From NCBI GenBank assembly GCA_020846715.1, contig JADLDK010000008.1:1-38241 (forward strand): DNA of 38,241 nucleotides, in the 5' to 3' direction. How positions within the stretch are numbered: the first letter of the stretch is position 1; the number at the start of each line of letters is the position of its first letter. Origin of the DNA: Armatimonadota bacterium (lineage in GTDB: Bacteria; Armatimonadota; UBA5829; DSUL01). The notes under the pieces were generated by a model. It did no database searches. It had not been told where the DNA came from and worked only from the letters and a program-made list of their open reading frames with translations. A program made the position numbers and the translations under genes. Below are positions 17,429-24,936 of this stretch, piece by piece.

Positions 17429-17568
17429 GTTGCCCGGAATTCGGACGAACTGTGAGACTTGTGCTCACAAAGAGAGCTTCGGGTGACGTGCGTGGCTACT
17501 GAGATTGTCGGGGTCGCGCAGTGTGAGCCATTCATATCTCGCAGGTATGGATGGAGGGAGAATCAGAA

Positions 17569-19338
17569 ATGGCTAGTTCAAATCCAAAGAAATCGAGCAT
17601 TCAGACTTATCAGACGAAGGGATCCAGCTCCGCGCGTCCCAGAGATGACGGGAAACTTGTCAGTGGCGCGAGGGCACTGTTGCTGGCGCTCAAGGATCAG
17701 GGTTGCGACGTGGTATTTGGAATACCTGGCGGTGTTATGTTGCCGGCGTATGACGTGCTCTACGATGAAGGTGGCCTGAGTCATATTCTGGTCGGACACG
17801 AGCAGGGCGCCGCTCATATGGCGGACGGCTACGCCCGCGCAACGGGTAAAGTCGGAGTCTGCTTCTCAACCTCGGGTCCGGGTGCGACAAACCTGGTGAC
17901 AGGCATCTGCAACGCAATGATGGACTCGGTTCCGATGGTGGCTATCACAGGGCAGGTGCGCACGACCAGCCTCGGGAAGGATGCGTTCCAGGAAGCGGAC
18001 ATCACGGGTATCACTTTGCCGATCACCAAGCACAACTATCTCGTGACAGACCCGACGGCAATCCCGCGCATTATCGCTGAAGCGTTCTATATCGCTTCTT
18101 CGGGCAGACCCGGACCGGTTCTGGTGGATATCCCGATGGATATTGGCCTGGCCCAGATTGAGTCCGAGAAGATTGAGGACGTGCGCATTCGCTCGTACAA
18201 CCCGGACGGTATCTTCAACATAGACAATATCGAAATGGCCGCGCGGATGATTGACGAGGCCGAAAGGCCGGTGCTTTACATTGGCGGCGGCGCGATCTCT
18301 TCAGGAGCCTACGACCAGGTGACGGAGCTGGCACGCAAGACCAATATTCCCGTCACCAACACATTGATGGGTAAGGGTGCTTTTGACGAGACCGCCGAGT
18401 TGTCCCTGGGCATGCTTGGGATGCATGGCACCGCGTACGCCAATATGGCCGTGGACCAGTGCGATCTGCTGATAAACATCGGGGCGCGCTTCGATGACCG
18501 TGTTACGGGCAAGCTGGATTCCTGGGCGACGGGCGCGAAAACTATCCATATCGATATAGACCCGGCTGAGCACGGCAAGGTCTATATTCCGGACGTGAGC
18601 CTGATTGGCGATTGCAAGCAGGTTCTCAACGCGCTGATCCCGCTGGTGAAGGACAGGCCCCGGACTGCCTGGAACGAACAGGTTGACGCGTGGAAGACTG
18701 AGTTTCCGCTCTGGTATCCCACCGGACAGAATGAGGTCCTGTACCCGCAGCACGTCTGCGATGAGCTGTTTAAGGCTACAGACGGCGAGGCTATTGTTGC
18801 GACCGGTGTTGGACAGCATCAGATGTGGGCGGCGCAGTTCTACCGCTGCAAGCATCCGCGCAGCTTTGTTACCAGTGGTGGGCTGGGGACCATGGGTTTT
18901 GGCTTGCCAGCCGCAATAGGCGCGGCGGTTGGAGTGACTGATCGTCCGGTCTGGCTGGTGGATGGCGATGGCTCGTTCATCATGACCAATGAGGAGTTGA
19001 TGCCGGCGGTCCAGCACAAAATACCCGTCAAGATTGCCATTATCAACAATTTCTGTCTGGGGATGGTGCGGCAGTGGCAGCAGATGTTCTACGATCAGCG
19101 CCTGAGCGCTGTTGACCTCAGCTATCAGCCTGACTTCGTCAAGTTGGCTGACGCATACGGAGCTGTGGGCATCAAAGTTCAGAAGCCGTCCGAAGTGCGC
19201 GCGGCCATTGACGAAGCTAACAGTGTTACCGATCGTCCGGTTGTCATTGACTTCCAGGTCGCGCCAGAAGAGAACTGCCTGCCGATGATTCCGGCCGGAC
19301 AGACAATTCAGCAGATGTTGGTCGAAAAGCCAAGATAG
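17569..19338 (+). CDS. ilvB: Acetolactate synthase, large (catalytic) subunit
   Basis: ThDP- and FAD-dependent enzyme that joins two pyruvates, or pyruvate and 2-ketobutyrate, in the first common step of Val/Leu and Ile synthesis. Start ATG 17569 is chosen because GGAGGGAG lies eight bases upstream; the in-frame ATG 17551 overlaps that site. The 589 residues show the catalytic-Glu region HEQGAAHMADGYARATG, FSTSGPGATNLVTG, the central FAD domain (INIGARFDDRVTGKL) and the ThDP motif GDGSFIMTNEEL..NNFCLGMVRQWQ. The first 30 residues are a Ser/Lys-rich extension. It is the first gene of ilvB-ilvN-ilvC-leuA-cimA; ilvN follows after 30 bp. Regulation is probably by the attenuator at 17170-17428 and by valine feedback through IlvN. 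Confidence 0.97.
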   Translation: MASSNPKKSSIQTYQTKGSSSARPRDDGKLVSGARALLLALKDQGCDVVFGIPGGVMLPAYDVLYDEGGLSHILVGHEQGAAHMADGYARATGKVGVCFSTSGPGATNLVTGICNAMMDSVPMVAITGQVRTTSLGKDAFQEADITGITLPITKHNYLVTDPTAIPRIIAEAFYIASSGRPGPVLVDIPMDIGLAQIESEKIEDVRIRSYNPDGIFNIDNIEMAARMIDEAERPVLYIGGGAISSGAYDQVTELARKTNIPVTNTLMGKGAFDETAELSLGMLGMHGTAYANMAVDQCDLLINIGARFDDRVTGKLDSWATGAKTIHIDIDPAEHGKVYIPDVSLIGDCKQVLNALIPLVKDRPRTAWNEQVDAWKTEFPLWYPTGQNEVLYPQHVCDELFKATDGEAIVATGVGQHQMWAAQFYRCKHPRSFVTSGGLGTMGFGLPAAIGAAVGVTDRPVWLVDGDGSFIMTNEELMPAVQHKIPVKIAIINNFCLGMVRQWQQMFYDQRLSAVDLSYQPDFVKLADAYGAVGIKVQKPSEVRAAIDEANSVTDRPVVIDFQVAPEENCLPMIPAGQTIQQMLVEKPR

Positions 19339-19368
19339 CGGTCGCAGGAACTTAGAGGAGGAACAGGA

Positions 19369-19902
19369 ATGCCAACAATAGCATCCAAAGGCGGCCAGCA
19401 GCTTGGCCAGCAGCACACAATTACAATTCTGGTGGAGAACCGGCCGGGAGTTCTCGCCCGTGTCGCAGGGCTTTTCGCGCGGCGTGGTTACAATGTAGAT
19501 TCTCTCGCGGTCAGCATAACCGAGGATCCAACCATGTCCAGGATGACAGTCGTCTGTACGGGCGACGCCTACATTCTGGATCAGATCACCAAGCAGCTCA
19601 GCAAACTCGTGGACGTGGTCAAGGTTGCGGACTACACTGACATGCCAATGATGGAGCGCGAGCTGGCGCTGATTAAGGTCAACGCGGAGACGCCCAGGCG
19701 CGGAGAGATAATGCAGCTCGTGGAGATATTTCGGGCCAGCATCATTGACATCAGTGAGACAACCTTCACAGTTGAAGTGACAGGGGACGTTGAGAAGATA
19801 TCAGCCTTTGAGCAACTGTTGCGGCCGTACGGAATCCGCGAGTTGGTGCGCACAGGCCGGATCGCTCTCGTCAGGGGAGCTCGCACCGCTGCTCAGAGCT
19901 AA
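19369..19902 (+). CDS. ilvN: Acetolactate synthase, small (regulatory) subunit
   Basis: Regulatory partner of IlvB that raises its activity and gives valine inhibition. The 177 residues contain an N-terminal ACT domain (HTITILVENRPGVLARVAGLFARRGYNVDSL) from about residue 16 and the IlvN/IlvH C-terminal domain (RELALIKVNAET...YGIRELVRTGRIALVRG) from about 100. The length fits the family (about 160-175), with a short Gln/Gly-rich N-terminal extension. ATG 19369 follows AGAGGAGGAACA closely. It lies 30 bp after ilvB and 94 bp before ilvC. Confidence 0.96.
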   Translation: MPTIASKGGQQLGQQHTITILVENRPGVLARVAGLFARRGYNVDSLAVSITEDPTMSRMTVVCTGDAYILDQITKQLSKLVDVVKVADYTDMPMMERELALIKVNAETPRRGEIMQLVEIFRASIIDISETTFTVEVTGDVEKISAFEQLLRPYGIRELVRTGRIALVRGARTAAQS

Positions 19903-19926
19903 GCTATACTGAGGCTTACAGGTTCT

Positions 19927-19970
19927 TTGGACGCGCATCGACGCTAAGCTCATGTCGGCAGCGCGTCCAA
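19927..19970 (+). repeat. Long perfect hairpin between ilvN and ilvC
   Basis: TTGGACGCGC (19927-19936) and GCGCGTCCAA (19961-19970) are a perfect 10-bp inverted repeat around a 24-base loop. No T run follows, so it is not an intrinsic terminator. It may be an mRNA processing or stabilising site that sets the IlvBN to IlvC ratio. Role inferred from position only. Confidence 0.55.
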
Positions 19971-19996
19971 GGTCCCAGCCGTAAGGAGGACACCAG

Positions 19997-21061
19997 TTGC
20001 CTGCAAAGGTCTATTACGAATCAGACGCAAAGATTGATATTCTCAAAGGGAAGCGTATAGCTGTCATTGGCTATGGCTCGCAGGGTCATGCACAGGCGCA
20101 GAACTTGCGCGACAGCGGATTGGACGTTGTCATCAGCACGCGCCAGGGTAGCGCAAACCACAAACTGGCTGTAGAGCATGGCTTCGAGCCACTCTCCGTA
20201 GCGGAAGCAGCCAGACAGGGTGACATCATTAATATTCTGCTGCCCGATGAAACTGCGGCGGGGATATACCGATCAGAGATAGCGCCGCATCTGAAGGCGG
20301 GCAAGTCAATAATGTTCTCGCACGGATTCAACATCCATTTTGGGCAGATTGTCCCACCGAAGGATGTTGATGTATTCATGGTTGCGCCCAAGGGGCCAGG
20401 CCATCTCGTGCGCCGCACCTATACCGAGGGAGCTGGTGTACCGGCGTTGATCGCCGTTCACCAGGATGCTTCCGGCAAAGCGAGGGACAAGGCGCTGGCG
20501 TACGCTAACGGGATTGGCGCTGCGCGTGTCGGCGTGCTGGAGACCACCTTCCAGGAAGAGACAGAAACCGATCTCTTCGGGGAGCAGGTTGTTCTGTGCG
20601 GAGGCACTTCAGCGCTCATTCAGGCTGGCTTTCAGACACTGGTGAACGCGGGGTATCAACCCGAGATCGCCTATTTTGAGTGCGTTCACGAGATGAAGCT
20701 GATTGTGGACCTGATTTACGAGGCCGGTCTGGCCGGCATGCGCTACTCCATCAGCAACACCGCTGAGTACGGGGATTACAGTCGCGGGAAGCGCGTCATC
20801 ACTGATGAGACTCGCGCTGAGATGAAGAAGATTTTGAGTGAAATCCAGACCGGGCAGTTTGCGCGGGAATGGATGCTCGAAAACACGGCAAATCAGCCAG
20901 TGTTAAATGCAAACCGCAGAATATCGGACGCTTCACAGATCGAGGCGGTCGGTAAGAATCTGCGAGCTATGATGCCGTTTATCAAAGCGAAACAGGCATT
21001 GGACTTGGGACCGCACAGCGGAGACAAATCCGATAAGAAAACGCAAAAAGCAAAGAAGTAA
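19997..21061 (+). CDS. ilvC: Ketol-acid reductoisomerase, class I
   Basis: Second step of Val and Ile synthesis: isomerises and reduces acetolactate or acetohydroxybutyrate with NADPH and Mg2+. The 354 residues are a short class I enzyme with a Lys-rich tail of about 15 residues ([11 protein letters not shown]). Seen: the Rossmann motif [17 protein letters not shown], the cofactor loop [12 protein letters not shown] whose Arg and Ser suggest [18 protein letters not shown], the metal-site [12 protein letters not shown], and [17 protein letters not shown]. The start is TTG at 19997 with AAGGAGGA upstream. No ilvD is in the window. The hairpin 19927-19970 and the leu leader flank this gene, so its transcript may be separately controlled from both sides. 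Confidence 0.96.
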   Translation: MPAKVYYESDAKIDILKGKRIAVIGYGSQGHAQAQNLRDSGLDVVISTRQGSANHKLAVEHGFEPLSVAEAARQGDIINILLPDETAAGIYRSEIAPHLKAGKSIMFSHGFNIHFGQIVPPKDVDVFMVAPKGPGHLVRRTYTEGAGVPALIAVHQDASGKARDKALAYANGIGAARVGVLETTFQEETETDLFGEQVVLCGGTSALIQAGFQTLVNAGYQPEIAYFECVHEMKLIVDLIYEAGLAGMRYSISNTAEYGDYSRGKRVITDETRAEMKKILSEIQTGQFAREWMLENTANQPVLNANRRISDASQIEAVGKNLRAMMPFIKAKQALDLGPHSGDKSDKKTQKAKK

Positions 21062-21087
21062 GCTTCGTTCTGTGTTCGGAGGAACGT

Positions 21088-21261
21088 GTGACTCACCAAT
21101 CGGCTAACTTCACAATGAAGAACATGGCTATCTCCGGCGGCGCCATTGCTGCGGGCCGGGGGCGGCTGCTGGGTCTGGTGGGGCTGATCCTCGCGCTTAT
21201 CTTGCCTGCAGCCCACTGTCACGGGCTGCAGGCGGGCCACCTGGCCACGGCTCCTTTCTGA
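21088..21261 (+). CDS. Leu-rich leader peptide upstream of leuA
   Basis: A 57-residue ORF from GTG 21088 (GGAGGAA upstream) to TGA 21261 in the 294-bp gap between ilvC and leuA. Codons 27-39 read LLGLVGLILALIL, with seven Leu in 13 codons. The GCCTGCAGCCC hairpin starts right after them (21204). Position before leuA and the Leu run are what a leucine-sensing attenuation leader should show. It is long for a leader peptide, so a small membrane protein is the alternative (the Leu-rich run could be a membrane helix). The distal part of the ORF covers the hairpin, and its stop lies inside the terminator candidate. Confidence 0.55.
   Translation: MTHQSANFTMKNMAISGGAIAAGRGRLLGLVGLILALILPAAHCHGLQAGHLATAPF
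21204..21233 (+). promoter_or_regulatory. Perfect 11-bp hairpin in the leu leader
   Basis: GCCTGCAGCCC (21204-21214) and GGGCTGCAGGC (21223-21233) pair perfectly around an 8-base loop, starting at the last Leu codon of the leader run. A ribosome held on the Leu codons would block it. No T run follows, so it is a pause or switch hairpin rather than a terminator. Confidence 0.6.
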
Positions 21262-21289
21262 AGAATCGACGGCGCCAGCCGGGCCTTTT
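21243..21289 (+). terminator. Candidate leu attenuator terminator
   Basis: GGCC (21243-21246) and GGCT (21249-21252) can pair with GGCC (21282-21285) and AGCC (21277-21280), followed by four T. The 21243-21246 segment can instead pair with GGCC at 21236-21239. The stem is short with a large loop, so this is weaker than the ilv terminator and should be treated as a candidate. Confidence 0.35.
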
Positions 21290-21355
21290 CCACTCGCGCC
21301 AGCACAAAGGGCGGAAGTGTCTCAAGGCCAATATAAGCGTAAGGAATAAGCTCAA

Positions 21356-22912
21356 ATGTCACAGGATAAGAATAGAGTAATCGTTTTTGATACGACGCTG
21401 CGGGACGGCGAACAGTCGCCCGGAGCAAGCATGAACATCGAAGAGAAGCTGCAGGTCGCAAGGCAGTTGGCGCGGCTGAACATCGATGTCATTGAAGCTG
21501 GTTTCCCAATTGCCAGCGACGGCGACTTTGAGGCCGTGAAGCGAGTCGCCAGTGAGATTAAGGGTGGCCCGTCCATTGCGGGCCTGGCTCGCGCAGTGAA
21601 CGCGGATGTGGACAGAGCTGGCGAAGCTCTGAAAGGCGCAGAAAAGCCTCGCATCCACACATTCATCGCAACCTCTGACGTACACCTGGAGCACAAACTG
21701 CGCATGACGCGGGAAGAGGTGTTGGAGCGCGCGGTCGCGGCGGTGAAGCGCGCGAAGCAGTATTGCGACGATGTCGAGTTCTCTCCCGAGGACGCCTCGC
21801 GTTCGGATATTGACTACCTGTGCGCGGTTGTGGAAGCGGTCATTGAAGCGGGCGCTGGCACTGTAAATATCCCGGACACTGTGGGCTATTCAACTCCGCA
21901 GGAGTTCGGGGCGCTGATTGGCGCGCTGAAAAGCCGCGTTCCAAACATTGACCGCGCTGTCATCAGCGTTCACTGTCACAACGATCTGGGGTTGGCGGTC
22001 GCCAACACTCTGTCGGCTTTGCAGAACGGCGCCCGGCAGGTTGAGTGTACGATAAACGGCATCGGTGAGCGAGCGGGAAATGCGGCGCTGGAGGAGATTG
22101 TCATGGCGCTGCGTACGCGTCCAGACCTGTACAGCCTGAGCACCGATATTGTAACCGAAGAGATCACGCGTACCAGCCGTATGGTCTCGGAGATTACCGG
22201 GATGGTGGTGCAGCCGAATAAGGCGATTGTCGGCGCCAACGCCTTTGCGCACGAAGCGGGCATCCACCAGCACGGAATTCTGGCCAATCGCCGGACATAC
22301 GAGATCATGACGCCGGAATCTGTCGGTATCAGAGAGCACAAGCTGGTGCTGGGCAAGCATTCCGGCCGTCACGCATTCGATCAACGCCTGAAGCAGATGG
22401 GCTACGAGCTGAGCAAAGAAGACCTGGATCGCTCATTCAGACGCTTCAAGGAGTTGGCGGACAAGAAGAAGGATGTTTACGACGAAGATCTGGAGGCCAT
22501 CGTTTCCGACGAAACGCACAGCATCCCCGAGATTTACGCGTTGCAGCATCTGAACGTGATGAGCAGCCTGGATGGACTGCCCGCGGCCAGCATTCGCCTC
22601 AAGAACGGTGATACCACAAAGCAGGCGGCTGCTATTGGCGTTGGCTGTGTGGACTCAGTTTACAAGACGATAGACGAGATGATCGACGAGGAGCACAAAC
22701 TCGTTGACTATGTTGTTCGAGCGGTTACAGGAGGAACTGATTCTATTGCGGAGGTCACAGTCAAAGTGAGTGATGGCTCCAATATATACACCGGCCGCGC
22801 TGCGACTCTGGACGTAGTGTTGTCCAGCGCCAGGGCCTATCTGCAGGCCATCAACAAACTGGTGTACTACCAGCAGAAGCGCACTGGCAAACGGGAAGGT
22901 GGAACGGTATGA
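21356..22912 (+). CDS. leuA: 2-Isopropylmalate synthase
   Basis: First committed step of leucine synthesis: acetyl-CoA plus 2-oxoisovalerate to 2-isopropylmalate. The 518 residues have the DRE-TIM catalytic barrel ([15 protein letters not shown] at residue 10, [16 protein letters not shown] near 205, [14 protein letters not shown]) and the C-terminal LeuA allosteric dimer domain from about 390 that gives leucine feedback. Length is that of the bacterial form. ATG 21356 follows AAGGAA about 10 bases upstream. The gene ends in an ATGA overlap with cimA. The 294-bp gap upstream holds the leader ORF and hairpins described at 21088-21289, so it is likely regulated by leucine both in RNA and protein. 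The other leu genes (leuB, leuC, leuD) are not in the window. Confidence 0.96.
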   Translation: MSQDKNRVIVFDTTLRDGEQSPGASMNIEEKLQVARQLARLNIDVIEAGFPIASDGDFEAVKRVASEIKGGPSIAGLARAVNADVDRAGEALKGAEKPRIHTFIATSDVHLEHKLRMTREEVLERAVAAVKRAKQYCDDVEFSPEDASRSDIDYLCAVVEAVIEAGAGTVNIPDTVGYSTPQEFGALIGALKSRVPNIDRAVISVHCHNDLGLAVANTLSALQNGARQVECTINGIGERAGNAALEEIVMALRTRPDLYSLSTDIVTEEITRTSRMVSEITGMVVQPNKAIVGANAFAHEAGIHQHGILANRRTYEIMTPESVGIREHKLVLGKHSGRHAFDQRLKQMGYELSKEDLDRSFRRFKELADKKKDVYDEDLEAIVSDETHSIPEIYALQHLNVMSSLDGLPAASIRLKNGDTTKQAAAIGVGCVDSVYKTIDEMIDEEHKLVDYVVRAVTGGTDSIAEVTVKVSDGSNIYTGRAATLDVVLSSARAYLQAINKLVYYQQKRTGKREGGTV

Positions 22913-24516
22913 AGGAGGACAAGCGACGCGTAGAGATCTTTGACACCACGCTCAGAGATGGGTCACAAGCCGAAGGGATCGCCTTCTCGGTGGAGGACAA
23001 GCTGCGCATCGCGCGTCAGCTCGATCGCCTTGGTGTAGCCTTCATTGAGGGTGGGTGGCCAGGGTCCAACGACAAAGATCGAGAGTTCTTCGAGCGCGCC
23101 CGCGACGTTGAGTGGAAGGACGCACGCATCACGGCGTTTGGGAGCACCCGGCGCGGCAATATTGCTCCCGAGGATGACCCCAATCTCCAGGCGCTTGTCG
23201 AAAGTCAGGCGCAGGCCATAGCCATCTTTGGCAAGTCCTGGGATCTCCACGTCAAGAAAGCGCTGCGCCTGCCGCTCGAAGAAAATCTGCGCATGATCCA
23301 GGACTCAGTCGCGTTTCTCAAGGCGGCGGGGCGGCACGTCATTTATGACGCGGAGCATTTCTTTGATGGGTACAAAGCGAACAGCGATTACGCGCTGAAG
23401 TGTGTAGAAGCGGCCAGGCAGGGTGGGGCGGATGTGCTCGTTCTGTGCGATACAAACGGTGGCTCACTGCCTGAAGAGATTCGGGCGATAGTCGGGGCGG
23501 TCAGGGACAGCCTCTCCCATCCGCTGGGTATCCACGTCCATAACGACAGCGGATTTGGAGTGGCGAACTCAGTGGCGGCGGTTCAGGAAGGCGCCATGCA
23601 CGTTCACGGAACCATTAACGGTTACGGTGAGCGCTGCGGGAACGCCAACCTGTGCTCAGTCATTCCCACGCTTGAGCTCAAGCTCGGTTTCCAATGCCTT
23701 CCCGAAGGGCGGCTGGAGCGGCTGACCTATGTGTCCAACTATGTCGATGAAGTAGCCAATGTCACGCCGGACAATCGTCAGCCATACGTGGGAGCTTCGG
23801 CTTTTGCGCACAAGGGCGGTATCCACGTGGATGCCGTCCTCAAACACCGCGAAACGTACGAGCACATTCGACCAGAACTGGTGGGCAATGCCCAGCGCAT
23901 TCTTATCAGCGAACTCTCTGGCGCCGCGAATGTTGTAGCCAAAGCTCAGAAGCACGGTCTGGATATGCAGAAGTCCAGTCCGGAAGCGCGGGCCGTGCTC
24001 AGTGAAATCGTCCATCGCGAGAATCAGGGCTACAGCTATGAGTCTGCTGAAGGCTCCTTCGAACTGCTCTTGGCCAAGGCGACTGGCGGTTATCGAAAGC
24101 TCTTCGATCTGCTCAGCTTCAGAGTGATAGTCGAGAAACGTAATCCGCAGGAAGAGCCCATCACTGAGGCGACCATCAAAATAATGGTGGACGACAGGGA
24201 AATGCACACGGTTGGGGAGGGCGACGGTCCTGTTCACGCACTGGACACAGCACTCCGCAAGGCTCTGGGCTTTTTCTATCCGGATCTGAACGATATCCGC
24301 TTGACGGACTTCAAAGTCCGTGTGGTAAATACGAAAGAAGGAACGGCGGCACGCGTTCGCACGGTCATCGACTCGCAGGACTCTGATGGTCACACATGGA
24401 GTACTGTGGGGGTGTCGCCAAACCTGGTTGAGGCAAGCTGGCAGGCGCTGGTGGACAGTGTCGAGTACGGACTGATGCACAGGCGCTCCGGCGAAGCCTC
24501 GGAAAACGTGGAGTAG
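22909..24516 (+). CDS. cimA: (R)-citramalate synthase
   Basis: Condenses acetyl-CoA with pyruvate to citramalate, the start of the threonine-independent route to 2-ketobutyrate and isoleucine. The 535 residues share the DRE-TIM barrel of LeuA ([47 protein letters not shown]) but have the CimA features: [12 protein letters not shown] instead of IEAGFP, and [13 protein letters not shown]. The C-terminal allosteric domain (from about residue 405) suggests isoleucine feedback. ATG 22909 overlaps the leuA stop by four bases, so the two are co-translated. It is the last gene of the operon. Having leuA and cimA together suggests the cell makes Ile from pyruvate through the shared leuBCD enzymes. Confidence 0.95.
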   Translation: MKEDKRRVEIFDTTLRDGSQAEGIAFSVEDKLRIARQLDRLGVAFIEGGWPGSNDKDREFFERARDVEWKDARITAFGSTRRGNIAPEDDPNLQALVESQAQAIAIFGKSWDLHVKKALRLPLEENLRMIQDSVAFLKAAGRHVIYDAEHFFDGYKANSDYALKCVEAARQGGADVLVLCDTNGGSLPEEIRAIVGAVRDSLSHPLGIHVHNDSGFGVANSVAAVQEGAMHVHGTINGYGERCGNANLCSVIPTLELKLGFQCLPEGRLERLTYVSNYVDEVANVTPDNRQPYVGASAFAHKGGIHVDAVLKHRETYEHIRPELVGNAQRILISELSGAANVVAKAQKHGLDMQKSSPEARAVLSEIVHRENQGYSYESAEGSFELLLAKATGGYRKLFDLLSFRVIVEKRNPQEEPITEATIKIMVDDREMHTVGEGDGPVHALDTALRKALGFFYPDLNDIRLTDFKVRVVNTKEGTAARVRTVIDSQDSDGHTWSTVGVSPNLVEASWQALVDSVEYGLMHRRSGEASENVE

Positions 24517-24575
24517 AAACGTCGGGTGTGCGCGACCGCTTGCCGGAGAACTCCTGAGTCAGTCTTTCTCTCAAG

Positions 24576-24605
24576 TTGACACCCGAAAACACCGACCGAT
24601 ATAAT
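24576..24605 (+). promoter_or_regulatory. Consensus promoter upstream of secDF
   Basis: TTGACA (24576-24581), an 18-bp spacer and TATAAT (24600-24605), both hexamers perfect. It starts a new transcript between cimA and the secDF-recJ-rel-dtd run, with a 5' leader of about 320 bases before secDF. Confidence 0.78.
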
Positions 24606-24691
24606 AGCGCGGCGCTCGCCCGGGTAAGGGGCGGTCTATCGTAGTTAGCTCGCGGCTGTGCGAAGCTGACAATACTGTCCGGGCGGAGAAC

Positions 24692-24838
24692 GTGATCACC
24701 CTTGTGGGTGCTCATTACGCGCCGGAGTGCCCTGTTGAATGTTGCGACTTTTTGAATGAATGCGCGCAGGGAAGGCGCAAGGTAGTGGTGATCCCCTGTC
24801 CCCAATACAGGCAGTTTGCCGGGCTGGCTAAAAACTAA
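24692..24838 (+). CDS. Possible small Cys-rich protein
   Basis: A 48-residue ORF in the secDF leader, GTG start with GGCGGAG just upstream (spacing only 3-4 bases), stop TAA. It has five Cys, four of them in a cluster (CPVECCDFLNEC) and one in IPCPQYR. I do not recognise it. No signal or membrane segment is visible. It lies 87 bp after the consensus promoter, so it is certainly transcribed if that promoter works. It could be a metal-binding small protein, a regulatory ORF or chance. Confidence 0.35.
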   Translation: MITLVGAHYAPECPVECCDFLNECAQGRRKVVVIPCPQYRQFAGLAKN

Positions 24839-24840
24839 CG

Positions 24841-24936
24841 ATGCCAGCCTGCGTGTCTGGGCTTTGTAGCAAGCGTACTGCCCCTGCCGGCGTCCTGGCC
24901 GAAGTGCGCTCGCGTCCAGAGGAGGATGCAGTTTGA
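24841..24936 (+). CDS. Possible 31-residue ORF coupled to secDF
   Basis: ATG two bases after the previous small ORF, ending in a TGA that overlaps the secDF TTG start by the same TTGA pattern seen at several real gene joins here. It has no ribosome site of its own and no recognisable domain. It may help couple translation into secDF, or be chance. Confidence 0.22.
   Translation: MPACVSGLCSKRTAPAGVLAEVRSRPEEDAV

Noticed and set aside
24692..24936. Secretion-monitoring arrest peptide upstream of secDF
   Set aside because: Neither small ORF has a signal sequence, membrane helix or known arrest motif; left as unassigned small ORFs.
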